A stretch of 38,978 nucleotides of DNA from an uncultured Prevotella sp. GTDB taxonomy: Bacteria; Bacteroidota; Bacteroidia; Bacteroidales; Bacteroidaceae. Numbering within the stretch: position 1 is the first letter of the stretch; every line of letters begins with the position of its first letter. The notes beneath the pieces were generated by a model. The model had not been told where the DNA came from. It searched no databases and saw only the letters and a program-made list of their open reading frames with translations. The DNA is taken from assembly GCA_900322175.1 (NCBI GenBank), contig ONYZ01000027.1, positions 1 through 38,978 on the forward strand, in the 5' to 3' direction. The translations under genes were made by a program, and so were the position numbers. Shown here piece by piece: positions 6,014-13,419 of the stretch.

Positions 6014-6037
6014 CCAAAACGCGGTTTGAAAATGTTG

Positions 6038-6045
6038 TACCTTTG
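6038..6045 (+). promoter_or_regulatory. -7 element upstream of the HU gene
   Basis: TACCTTTG followed by CAATG lies 52 nt before the HU start. No TTG sits about 20 nt upstream; the phased AAGAATC array occupies that side and may recruit an activator. Confidence 0.5.
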
Positions 6046-6061
6046 CAATGTCAATAGTTTA

Positions 6062-6087
6062 AATGTTTAATCTTTAATGTTTAATGT
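6062..6087 (+). repeat. TTTAATG heptad repeat before the HU gene
   Basis: This 26-bp AT-rich stretch is built of TTTAATG-like heptads and is identical to 20488-20513. Its 3' end lies 9 nt before the HU ATG. Confidence 0.7.
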
Positions 6088-6096
6088 AATTCGCTT

Positions 6097-6624
6097 ATGG
6101 GAATCAAAGTAAAAGCAGTTGAGCGACAGCTCAAAGTTGGCAAGGATGCGGGCAAGTACCGTTTCATGATGCAGGCCGAAATCTACAACACTCTTTCGGC
6201 TCAGAAGGTAATCCACGAGGCTGCTGTGCGCAGTGGCATATCCGAGGGAGCGCTGAGTGCGGCATGGGATGCCATCGGACTGGTGGTTAAAGCGTGGGCC
6301 ACCGAGGGCCACTCTATCGCCATCCCTGGCCTGGGACGTATGCGATTCGGAGTTAGAGCGTCAACAGTAGACGATGTGAATAAGGTGAGCACGAGTCTGA
6401 TAACCTCTCGACGAGTAATCTTCTCGCCTTCGGTAGAGATTAAGGACGAGCTGAAGGAGACTGCCATCAACATCACCTGCTACGACCGTGATGGCAAAAT
6501 AGTGAAGCGAGTGACCAGTACCGACCCGGGCAATATCGAGGATCCTGAAGACTCCAACACGCCATCGGGCGGAGGTAATACCGGCGGTGGCGGCAACCCA
6601 GGCGGAGGTATCAGCACCGACTAA
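6097..6624 (+). CDS. HU-like DNA-binding protein with Gly-rich tail
   Basis: The 175-residue product is a Bacteroidetes HU/IHF-like protein (HU-HIG type). Residues 1-120 give the fold: KYRFMMQAEIYNTLSAQKVI, helices with VIHEAAVRSGISEGALSAAW, and the strand GHSIAIPGLGRMRFGVRA corresponding to the beta-arm region. A C-terminal extension (about 150-175) is low complexity, rich in Gly and Asn (SGGGNTGGGGNPGGG), as in other members. It probably binds and bends DNA. In Bacteroidetes this gene is often followed by a smalltalk small protein and an amidase, exactly as here. What the trio does is not established. Confidence 0.88.
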   Translation: MGIKVKAVERQLKVGKDAGKYRFMMQAEIYNTLSAQKVIHEAAVRSGISEGALSAAWDAIGLVVKAWATEGHSIAIPGLGRMRFGVRASTVDDVNKVSTSLITSRRVIFSPSVEIKDELKETAINITCYDRDGKIVKRVTSTDPGNIEDPEDSNTPSGGGNTGGGGNPGGGISTD

Positions 6625-6628
6625 ACGC

Positions 6629-6745
6629 TGGGAGTGACCGATGTCGCGGTCAGGAGTGATGCAAGGACTACCCTAGTCTGCCGCGGCGCAGAAACATTGC
6701 CAAATCACAGTCCTGTATGCAGCTTGCCAGGCATCGGCACTCCCA
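6629..6745 (+). ncRNA. Structured intergenic RNA between the HU and smalltalk genes (candidate)
   Basis: The ends of this 117-nt segment pair over 15 bp with one bulged A: GGGAGTG (6630-6636) with CACTCCC (6738-6744), then CCGATGTC (6638-6645) with GGCATCGG (6730-6737) including a U-G wobble that favours the plus strand. Inside, TGCA-AGGACT (6660-6669) pairs with AGTCCT-GTA-TGCA (6709-6721), and a GC-rich local hairpin lies near 6678-6691. The segment is much more GC-rich than the flanking DNA. It lies 57 nt upstream of the smalltalk start, so it could be a processed RNA or a 5' regulatory element. I recognise no known family, and there is no U-run after it. Confidence 0.55.
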
Positions 6746-6801
6746 AGTTTAGCTTTGTAAATCTAGTAACAACAATCAATCTATTAAAACAAACAAGCGA
6801 C

Positions 6802-6906
6802 ATGATGTTTATTAAACGACCAAGCAACGAAAAAATCGCCAATCTTATTATCACGATTTTTACAACAATTGTATCAACATTTTTCTTGCAGAGTTGTGGT
6901 GTATGA
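6802..6906 (+). CDS. Smalltalk-type small membrane protein
   Basis: This 34-residue ORF begins MMFIKRPSNEKIANLIITIF and ends STFFLQSCGV: a short charged N-terminus, one hydrophobic helix and a terminal SCG. It fits the smalltalk small proteins found between HU-like and amidase genes in Bacteroidetes. The Leu-Gln-Ser-Cys could resemble a lipobox, but the protein ends two residues later, so lipidation is doubtful. ATG at 6805 is an alternative start. Its TGA overlaps the amidase ATG (ATGA), indicating coupled translation. Membrane insertion beside an amidase recalls a holin-endolysin pair, but that is speculation. Confidence 0.75.
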   Translation: MMFIKRPSNEKIANLIITIFTTIVSTFFLQSCGV

Positions 6907-7352
6907 GTAGCCAACTGAAGCCTTTAAGACCCGATGACGTGAAGTGGATAGTGGTGCACTGCTCAGGCAGCCGGTGCAACCGTCCCTTCACTGTCAAGGG
7001 ACTGATTGCAACAGGAAATCAGCGGTTCGGACAACCATCTTATCACTACTACGTGCGCCGCAACGGCACGGTGGTTCCGATACTGCCAGAGAGTGTGCGG
7101 GGTGTGCACGCCAGCGGTTACAACAGCAGCTCGATAGCCGTGTGCTACGAGGGCGGTCTTGACGAAAAGGGCACTTCCGCCGACACCCGAACCGAACTGC
7201 AGCGCCACGCCCTCTACGAACTACTAAAGCAGTTGCGTCAGGACTACCCTAAGGCTCGCATCATCGGCCACTGCGAACTGCCCGGCGCGACCAAGCCCTG
7301 CCCCTGCTACCTGCCCAGCCAGGAATATAAAGATCTCCAGCCGCCACACTAG
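6903..7352 (+). CDS. N-acetylmuramoyl-L-alanine amidase (T7 lysozyme-like)
   Basis: From the ATG overlapping the smalltalk stop (MSSQLKPLRPDDVKWIVVHC) the protein has 149 residues and forms an Amidase_2 domain. Likely zinc ligands are His19 in VVHCSG, the His of IIGHCELPG and a Cys in TKPCPCY. The Lys in KPC matches the catalytic lysine of T7 lysozyme. It cuts the amide bond between MurNAc and the stem peptide. There is no signal peptide, so export would need help or lysis, as with phage endolysins. An upstream GTG frame adds only three residues. The final codons and the stop lie inside the hairpin repeated at 8203-8232. Confidence 0.9.
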   Translation: MSSQLKPLRPDDVKWIVVHCSGSRCNRPFTVKGLIATGNQRFGQPSYHYYVRRNGTVVPILPESVRGVHASGYNSSSIAVCYEGGLDEKGTSADTRTELQRHALYELLKQLRQDYPKARIIGHCELPGATKPCPCYLPSQEYKDLQPPH

Positions 7353-7366
7353 CGACTGGAGATCTT
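7330..7366. terminator. Amidase 3'-end hairpin (repeat copy R1)
   Basis: AAGATCTCCAG (7330-7340) pairs perfectly with CTGGAGATCTT (7356-7366), and CGC/GCG pair inside the loop. The amidase stop TAG (7350-7352) is in the loop. It probably terminates both the amidase gene and the convergent gene at 7386. Positions 7333-7362 recur at 8203-8232 with two mismatches. Confidence 0.7.
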
Positions 7367-7385
7367 ATCGTTGTTTCATAACAGA

Positions 7386-8111
7386 CTAAAGAGGGAATAG
7401 TTCATCTAGGATATTTTGATTGCGAGCTGCACAGTAAGAAACAAACGAACGCTTCCGGAATTCGTGACGACTAGTGTATTTCTTTGCGTCTGCTAAGATC
7501 TGCTCTCTTGGCATGGAGTCATAAATACTATTCCTTATCTCGCTTATCTTTGGTCGTAATCCGAGTCGGTCAATTGTAGCGGTGAGGCCGGGATATTTTT
7601 TACATAACTTAGTTAATGATCCTTTCCAAGTAGAGACTTTCTTTATGACCCTATCCTCAGTCCAGTATTTGCGATGACCAGTAGTGGAATCTGATATCTT
7701 TCCTTTAGCTATTCTTGCCTTTTGATAACCCAGATTTGGTTTGTCCTTGAATATTTCATCAAGATATCCTTGGCATAAAGCATATTTATATGCTGTTATA
7801 TGTGATTTTTTGAATTCTAATCGGCTGTCATATTTCAAGCCCTCTTCTATAATTCTTTCTTTTGTCCAATATTTCTTAGATTTACGCTTTTTATAAGTCA
7901 AATTTGCTTTACATTGTCGTTTGTACATAAATCCTTGATTAGGTTTATCCTCAAATAACAAATCCAGCAAATTATGGATTCTTGCAGACTCATACGCACT
8001 ACCATCGTTAGCTTTAAATTCAGAACGGTAGTCGTACTTCTTAACAACTTTCTTAAGATTATGGAATGTCCATTTAGCAGGTCGTACAATTGGCTTATAA
8101 TTTTTTCCCAT
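7386..8111 (-). CDS. Repeat protein of unknown function, candidate cargo of a small cassette
   Basis: The 241-residue, very basic protein contains about four copies of a ~45-residue unit: aromatic-Trp-Thr start, an Ile/Val-rich helix, a Lys-Tyr-x-Ser-Arg-x-Glu-Phe core, an Ala-Tyr-containing helix and a final Leu-Asp-Glu-Ile/Leu-Phe. Examples are YDSRLEFKKSHITAYKYA, YTSRHEFRKRSFVSYCAARN and, degenerate, near residue 155. Similar units trail GIY-YIG or HNH nuclease domains in phage and Bacteroidetes proteins, but no nuclease motif is present here, so it may be a DNA-binding remnant or a stand-alone binder. The gene is visibly AT-richer than its neighbours, has its own strong promoter and is bracketed by 30-bp repeats, all suggesting recent arrival. 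Confidence 0.75.
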   Translation of the reverse strand: MGKNYKPIVRPAKWTFHNLKKVVKKYDYRSEFKANDGSAYESARIHNLLDLLFEDKPNQGFMYKRQCKANLTYKKRKSKKYWTKERIIEEGLKYDSRLEFKKSHITAYKYALCQGYLDEIFKDKPNLGYQKARIAKGKISDSTTGHRKYWTEDRVIKKVSTWKGSLTKLCKKYPGLTATIDRLGLRPKISEIRNSIYDSMPREQILADAKKYTSRHEFRKRSFVSYCAARNQNILDELFPL

Positions 8112-8130
8112 ATATTTTTATTTTGGGCTG

Positions 8131-8162
8131 CAAAGATACACACAATTCTTCAATCCGCCAAA
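8131..8162 (-). promoter_or_regulatory. Promoter of the repeat-protein gene
   Basis: On the minus strand TTTG (8162-8159), 20 nt, then TATCTTTG (8138-8131), 19 bp before the ATG. The surrounding ~52 bp resembles the promoters at 9635 and 13313. Confidence 0.8.
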
Positions 8163-8202
8163 TGTTTTTGCAAGAAAATGAGAATAGAATTAAAATACCA
8201 TA

Positions 8203-8232
8203 ATCTCCAGCCGCGAGACTAGCGACTGGAGA
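8203..8232. repeat. Second copy (R2) of the amidase 3'-end hairpin
   Basis: Thirty bases match 7333-7362 at 28 positions, exactly 870 bp away. The stem TCTCCAG (8204-8210)/CTGGAGA (8226-8232) and the inner CGC/GCG pair are kept. Read in the amidase frame it gives LQPRD-stop, against LQPPH-stop at R1, so it appears to be a duplicated amidase terminus. It lies downstream of the GH13 gene and may also serve as that gene's terminator. Confidence 0.7.
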
Positions 8233-8260
8233 ATGTCTGTTATGTGATGGAATCTTTCTA

Positions 8261-9592
8261 CTATTGAATACTGAGAATACTGTATTGGAATGGGGCGAGC
8301 TGTAACGAACTGGGGAGTTTCTGACTTTTGCCTGTAAGGATATCTGTGGTTTGCTGGCCAGCCCAGTCTGAAGGGATGGTGGCTGGCTTCGGCTCGTTAC
8401 GAACGTTGACCAGAATGAGGAAGCTTTCATCGTCGTCGGATTTCTCGAATACCAGTACATCCTTGTCAGGCCATGCAGTGAACTTGCCTTTGCGCAATGC
8501 AGGATATGTGTTGTACAGATCAAGAAGTGCCTGGTACTCCTGATAGATTTCAGAATTGGCAGTCCAATTGACTGGAACATACTTGAAGAAATTGATTGGC
8601 TCGGGATAGCCTACTTCCTGAGATCCATAGATCAATGCACCGCCGTGAGGGAATATACTGGCTACATAGGCTGCCATTGCACCACGATCGGATGTAAATT
8701 CTACTGGAGGTGTGGCCTCGGTAGAATGGTCGTGATTGGTGGTGAAGCGCAGCTTAACTTTGCCAGCAGGCAGGCTGGCGTACTCTGCGCTATCGGCTGC
8801 GATAAGATCGGAAGCGGGTGCACCCTTCCATACCTTGACCAACTCGTCTTTATAGTCCCAACCGTAATTCATATCGAAACCGCCCACGGTGAAGTTGTCC
8901 TTGTTCTTACCCTCGGCAAGCATCAGAATCTTGCGATTGCCAGCAGCAGCGCGAAGCTCGTTGATACAATCCTTCCAGAAGTCAGCCGGCACTCCGTCGG
9001 CAACATCGCAACGGAATCCGTCGATACCGACCTCTACGATCCAGAACTTCATCGCGTCGATCATTGCAGCACGCAGGTCCTTGTTATCATAATTCAGGTC
9101 GGCCACATCTTCCCAGTTCCATGGCTGTGGACAAATGATGGTGTCGGCTTTCTCGTCGCGCGTGTACCATTCGGGGTGAGCCTTGAGCCAGGGATGATCC
9201 CAAGCAGTATGGTTAGCCACCCAATCCAGGATGATTGCCATACCATGCTCGTGGCATACGGCGGCCAGGTGCTTAAAGTCGTCGATAGTACCAAACTCTG
9301 GTGCTATGGCCTTGTAGTCGCTGATGCAATAAGGAGAGTTCTTGCCACGCTCGATACCAATGGGATAGATAGGCATAACCCACATGACGTTGACTCCCAG
9401 ATTGCGAATAGAGTCGATACGATCGGCCACTGCAAGGAGTGACTTCTCGGGGGCGAAAACACGAGGATTGACCTGATACATGGCGATGTCCTCAACCTCG
9501 GGCAGCTGGAATGCCTGTTGTGCAGATTGCTGTGCTGGTCGGCATGCGCTTAAAACGGCAATTGCCAAAGCGAATAATAGTAGCTTTTTCAT
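8261..9592 (-). CDS. GH13 alpha-amylase-family lipoprotein
   Basis: From ATG 9592 the protein (443 aa) starts with a lipoprotein signal MKKLLLFALAIAVLSAC, giving a Cys at position 17 for lipidation. The four GH13 regions follow in order: DWVANHTAW (I), GFRCDVADGVP with the nucleophile Asp (II), ILMLAEGKN with the acid/base Glu (III) and FTTNHDHSTE with the transition-state Asp (IV). It would hydrolyse or transglycosylate alpha-glucans such as starch or maltodextrins at the cell envelope. No SusCD neighbours are present, so substrate is unknown. A longer frame begins at 9649 but starts upstream of the predicted transcription start, so it is rejected. Confidence 0.9.
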   Translation of the reverse strand: MKKLLLFALAIAVLSACRPAQQSAQQAFQLPEVEDIAMYQVNPRVFAPEKSLLAVADRIDSIRNLGVNVMWVMPIYPIGIERGKNSPYCISDYKAIAPEFGTIDDFKHLAAVCHEHGMAIILDWVANHTAWDHPWLKAHPEWYTRDEKADTIICPQPWNWEDVADLNYDNKDLRAAMIDAMKFWIVEVGIDGFRCDVADGVPADFWKDCINELRAAAGNRKILMLAEGKNKDNFTVGGFDMNYGWDYKDELVKVWKGAPASDLIAADSAEYASLPAGKVKLRFTTNHDHSTEATPPVEFTSDRGAMAAYVASIFPHGGALIYGSQEVGYPEPINFFKYVPVNWTANSEIYQEYQALLDLYNTYPALRKGKFTAWPDKDVLVFEKSDDDESFLILVNVRNEPKPATIPSDWAGQQTTDILTGKSQKLPSSLQLAPFQYSILSIQ

Positions 9593-9634
9593 AAATTGTT
9601 GTAGTGTAATTATTAAATGTTGGTAATCTGCCCG

Positions 9635-9666
9635 CAAATATACGCACAATTCTCCATTCAGCCAAA
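9635..9666 (-). promoter_or_regulatory. Promoter of the GH13 gene
   Basis: On the minus strand TTTG (9666-9663), 20 nt, then TATATTTG (9642-9635). It excludes the upstream alternative start at 9649. Confidence 0.8.
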
Positions 9667-9707
9667 TAATTCTGCGAAAAAAATAAGATTGTAAACAGCA
9701 ACTAATT

Positions 9708-11618
9708 CTACTCGATGTTAAGACGGCGGTTCTTGGGATACTTTACTTTGTATTGCAGAATCAGGTCGCGCTGCTCGCCTGGCTGGAGCTGTAGTGGCCA
9801 CTTGATGATGCCGGTCTTCTTATCAAACTGACCATCACTTAGTTCTTCCATGATTACCTCGATACTGGTATTACGCGAGATGGGTGCCTGATCGAAAACG
9901 GTGATGTTGACACTCTCCTGGCGATTGTTCTTTACGCTGATGCGCCACTTCAGAGTCTGCTCCTGATTGCTGCCAAAGAATCGACGTGTAGAACTCTCGC
10001 TGACCTTGGTGCGCTGTACACGGATGCTCTGGTCGCGACCCATCGAGAAGTGGAGCGTGTCGCTACTTACGTTAGGATCGAGAATACTCTTGCCAACAAA
10101 CGAATTGTCGAAATATACATTAGCCTCGCCCTCCATCAGATTGAGTTTCTGCCAGTCGGTAGCATCGGCCACAAGGAACGACTCTTTATCGATCTTGGGT
10201 ATGCCACGATACTCGTATGATGCTGGCAACTGATGACGGGCTATCTCGGTAGTAGTAGTCTTGCCACCATCAGGCAATGTAAGCAACTGCTTGATGTCGA
10301 ACTCATAGCCGAACTGTGCCTGCTGCTGATTGACTGCAATCACTTCGCTCTCGTTCAATTCTTCTTCTACAGCGACACCTGATGCCACCGGAATACTCTC
10401 TTTCGCTTTAAACACATCGCCTTTAGATTTAGATCTGCGTCCATTCTTTGATACGCCATAGCCCACAACTACAACTTCTTGAAGAGATGCTTGGTCCTCA
10501 TTCAGGCGGATGTTGAGCGTTGAACCAGGTTCTACAGTGTGTGTCTGGCTAACATAGCCTACGTATGAGAACGTAAGCCGGCGACTGTTTTGTGGCAGTA
10601 CGATTGAATAATTGCCATCTATATCGGAAACAGTACCAAGATTAGTGCCCTTTACTATTACAGAGGCTCCAATCAATGGATCGCCATCACCGGCCGCTAC
10701 TATCTTTCCACTAACAACATTGCTGCCGTCATTATCTGTATTATAGGCAGGAGCCGACAGGCCATAATCCAACCAGTACGTCTTAAGCTGTGGCGCAACA
10801 TTTGAACGATTAGGGTTGGATGAAGAGAGTGTTACTGGCACGTTTTTCCATTCTTCCTTGGTGTTCTGATAGATATTGGCTTTGTACGACAGTTGCAATG
10901 GTTCGTTGATGCTATTCGAACGTACGTCGTAGCTAGGGAACCATCCTGCATTCTTAACATAATAGGTGATGTCGAAAACGGCACGACCGGCCTGTTTGGC
11001 ATCTACCTTAACGTCAATCTCGGTGACGCTCTTCAACTTTAGTTTTGCTATCGAGTCGCACGTATCTTGCCTGCGTTTCAGTTCTTCATTCAGATTTTGC
11101 AACTGCTCTTCAAGTTCCTGACTGCGCTTCTTTACCGAAAGTACCTGTTGTGCATAGTAGGCGTTCAGTTCCTTGATGTTAGCCAACGGTGTAGCTACTG
11201 TTCGCCCTGCTACCGAGCAGTTGGTCTTTACCAGATCCAACTGTGCGGTCAACATCTCTTGTTCATCCTTGGTCTGCTGGATGCGACGCTCTACTGCCTT
11301 TACATCATCCTCAGCAGCACGCAGTTTCTTGACTTGTGCCGCAGAGTCAGGATGAGCCGTTCGCTCGCTCACGCCTAATATCGTGAGATGGCCCTTGGCC
11401 TTAACCTGTAAGCTCTTTTTGTCCATATATGGAGAAAAGCCGGTAAACGTAACTACTTGTTCGCCTGACACCAATACAACACTCTTGGAGCGCTCCACCT
11501 GAGCACCATTGGTAAACACTGTAACCTTGTTGACAGAAGCTGTCTGCTTGTCAACTGCCTTAGTCATAACTGCCGCCATCAGGCAAAGGGCAATCATCAT
11601 TTTACGCTTTATATTCAT
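9708..11618 (-). CDS. MuiA-like DUF4140/DUF4139 protein with an inserted carboxypeptidase-regulatory-like domain
   Basis: From ATG 11618 (MNIKRKMMIALCLMAAVMTK, a signal peptide) the protein has 636 residues. Order: DUF4140 strand domain (VNKVTVFTNGAQVERS), a coiled coil of about 100 residues rich in Glu/Gln/Lys, the first part of DUF4139 (FDITYYVKNAGWFPSYDVRS), then an insertion near residues 300-400 with VVSGKIVAAGDGDPLIGASV and SLQEVVVVGYG, then the rest of DUF4139 ending in LQPGEQRDLILQYKVKYPKN. The insert resembles the N-terminal extension of SusC-type TonB receptors. Such chimeras occur in Bacteroidetes; their function is unknown. A GTG at 11642 overlaps the previous stop but would put eight residues before the signal, so ATG is preferred. 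Confidence 0.85.
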   Translation of the reverse strand: MNIKRKMMIALCLMAAVMTKAVDKQTASVNKVTVFTNGAQVERSKSVVLVSGEQVVTFTGFSPYMDKKSLQVKAKGHLTILGVSERTAHPDSAAQVKKLRAAEDDVKAVERRIQQTKDEQEMLTAQLDLVKTNCSVAGRTVATPLANIKELNAYYAQQVLSVKKRSQELEEQLQNLNEELKRRQDTCDSIAKLKLKSVTEIDVKVDAKQAGRAVFDITYYVKNAGWFPSYDVRSNSINEPLQLSYKANIYQNTKEEWKNVPVTLSSSNPNRSNVAPQLKTYWLDYGLSAPAYNTDNDGSNVVSGKIVAAGDGDPLIGASVIVKGTNLGTVSDIDGNYSIVLPQNSRRLTFSYVGYVSQTHTVEPGSTLNIRLNEDQASLQEVVVVGYGVSKNGRRSKSKGDVFKAKESIPVASGVAVEEELNESEVIAVNQQQAQFGYEFDIKQLLTLPDGGKTTTTEIARHQLPASYEYRGIPKIDKESFLVADATDWQKLNLMEGEANVYFDNSFVGKSILDPNVSSDTLHFSMGRDQSIRVQRTKVSESSTRRFFGSNQEQTLKWRISVKNNRQESVNITVFDQAPISRNTSIEVIMEELSDGQFDKKTGIIKWPLQLQPGEQRDLILQYKVKYPKNRRLNIE

Positions 11619-11638
11619 AAGATATAATATAAATGGTT

Positions 11639-13270
11639 TCACTTTTTCTTGAACAATTGCAGGCCGTAGTATCTTACATCTGTAATGACGGTATCTTTAA
11701 TGCATACGCCTTCGAGCACCAGCATCAGTGAGTCGTTGCGATAAGTGAGCAGTTGGTCGAGATGATGCAAGAGCGAAGTGTCTTGGCTAACCATCTTTTG
11801 GATAGGATAAACTAGAACGGTATCCTTATCCATGGTGATAATTACCTTCTGCTCATTGTAACTATATTCGTATGCTTTTGAGGGGAGCATGACAGTGTAT
11901 TCTCCCAAATCAATAGGCTTTCTCCTGCTATACGTATCGTAATCACTATAATTAGTATCCTTAGCCTTAGCATAGTTGAAGCTATACTCAGAATGAGTCC
12001 ATTTGCCGTATTTCGCCTCAAACTCCTTGTCGCCTATTTCTTTACGTACATACGCAATGACACTGCTTACATCCTTGTATCGTTCGCACATCATACTGTC
12101 TTGCTTGATACTCCAGGTGTCAAGATCGTCGTTAAGTTTACCAGTCTTGGCATCTGTCAGTTTCAGTTCGCTAATGAGTTCTGTAAGTCGCTGCTTCTGA
12201 CAGCTTAGACCAATGCTCTTGGCTGATATACCAGGAATGTAGGTAAAGAGGATGATAGCTGCACCAAAGATGAGGGCCATAAGCTGATAGCGACGGGTGC
12301 GAGTACGGAACAGCATCAGTACGAAGAGAGTCATAAGCACACCTGCCACCATCAGATAAAAGCGACTCTCAGTGAAACTGTAAAGACGTATGCGGTAGAT
12401 AGAGCCAATCCAGTACATGATGAGTGGAGGAATAGCTATAAATGTGAATCTATTGTAGAACCAGTCGTAGTATCGCTGGCTGAGTATCGACTGGGCCACT
12501 CTACCTATCAATGCCACAGTGATGAATCCCATCACCATCCAAGCTACCCCACCCTTGGGCAGATCCCACACGAATACTATCTTTATAAAATAGGTATATA
12601 GGATTACGGTATAGATGATGACAGCCGGCGAGAGGATGAAATTGAGGATGATTCGAAGAATCTTGAATGGCTCCTCGACAACGTCTTCGTTCTGTCGAAC
12701 CAGTGTACAGCATATCTGTGGGGCAAGCACCAAGAATATGAACTGGGCGATATGCTGGTAGAAATATTTGGGCTCGTCGATGCCGAAGATATAGAAAAAT
12801 GATGCAAATATAGCCAACACAGCCAAATAAAGGATACCTGATATAATCAGACCGAAGAACATCTGTGTAGCCACATGCAGCGAATGAGCCGCAAACGAGC
12901 GGTTATCCAATCGCCTGTTGCCGATTATGAGCAGGATGGCAGCCAGTACATAGGTGAACGTGAATCCGTATGTCCAGAGGAACGGCTTCAAGTCGAGCAT
13001 CATCAGTGGCAGGAATATGAAGAACGAGGCGTAGTAAGCCCAACGATTAACGCGATGGAGCCAGAATGTAAGCGCCATCAGCGGTACGAAGAAGCATAAG
13101 ATATCGCCATTGATGTCGCTAACCATATGGCCGGCCGTTTCGCTCCACACTGTTGTCTCAGTATCCCAGACGGCAATAATAAAGAATGCTATCCCCAGGG
13201 CTAACTCTACAGGGAACTTACGCGGACTAAGCAACAACTGCTGCAATAATGATTTCAATTTTGTATTCAT
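11639..13270 (-). CDS. DUF4153-type integral membrane protein
   Basis: The 543-residue protein has a short cytoplasmic start (MNTKLKSLLQQLLLSPRKFP) and about ten hydrophobic segments over the first ~350 residues, then a soluble C-terminal domain of roughly 190 residues (from SIGLSCQKQRLTELISELKL) ending VRYYGLQLFKKK. This layout is that of the Bacteroidetes DUF4153 family, whose role is unknown. It is the first gene of a unit with the MuiA-like gene 20 bp downstream, with its own promoter at 13313-13344. A link between the two in envelope biology is plausible but unproven. Confidence 0.82.
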   Translation of the reverse strand: MNTKLKSLLQQLLLSPRKFPVELALGIAFFIIAVWDTETTVWSETAGHMVSDINGDILCFFVPLMALTFWLHRVNRWAYYASFFIFLPLMMLDLKPFLWTYGFTFTYVLAAILLIIGNRRLDNRSFAAHSLHVATQMFFGLIISGILYLAVLAIFASFFYIFGIDEPKYFYQHIAQFIFLVLAPQICCTLVRQNEDVVEEPFKILRIILNFILSPAVIIYTVILYTYFIKIVFVWDLPKGGVAWMVMGFITVALIGRVAQSILSQRYYDWFYNRFTFIAIPPLIMYWIGSIYRIRLYSFTESRFYLMVAGVLMTLFVLMLFRTRTRRYQLMALIFGAAIILFTYIPGISAKSIGLSCQKQRLTELISELKLTDAKTGKLNDDLDTWSIKQDSMMCERYKDVSSVIAYVRKEIGDKEFEAKYGKWTHSEYSFNYAKAKDTNYSDYDTYSRRKPIDLGEYTVMLPSKAYEYSYNEQKVIITMDKDTVLVYPIQKMVSQDTSLLHHLDQLLTYRNDSLMLVLEGVCIKDTVITDVRYYGLQLFKKK

Positions 13271-13312
13271 TTCAAATGTCAGGTTTTACCAGTTTTCTAA
13301 AATAATCGTCTG

Positions 13313-13344
13313 CAAAAGTACACACTATTTTTTATACAGCCAAA
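13313..13344 (-). promoter_or_regulatory. Promoter of the DUF4153 gene
   Basis: On the minus strand TTTG (13344-13341), 20 nt, then TACTTTTG (13320-13313). Upstream TTTTTTCGCA is shared with the GH13 promoter. Confidence 0.8.
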
Positions 13345-13384
13345 TATTTATGCGAAAAAATGACAAATCTGAATTAATCGAACA

Positions 13385-13411
13385 CTAAAAAGGGTAGCCA
13401 ATCGGCTACCC
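13385..13411 (-). terminator. Terminator of the DUF4890 gene
   Basis: GGGTAGCC (13392-13399) and GGCTACCC (13404-13411) form an 8-bp stem with a 4-nt loop, followed on the minus strand by a T5 run (13391-13387). Confidence 0.9.
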
Positions 13412-13419
13412 CATTTTGA

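Noticed and set aside
6634-6801. N-terminal extension of the smalltalk ORF to 90 residues
   Set aside because: The extension translates the structured GC-rich segment and has no protein-like features; the 34-residue form matches the family.
8645-9442. A long plus-strand ORF opposite the GH13 gene
   Set aside because: It lies wholly antisense to a protein with all four GH13 motifs and shows no domain or promoter; it is a codon-bias shadow.
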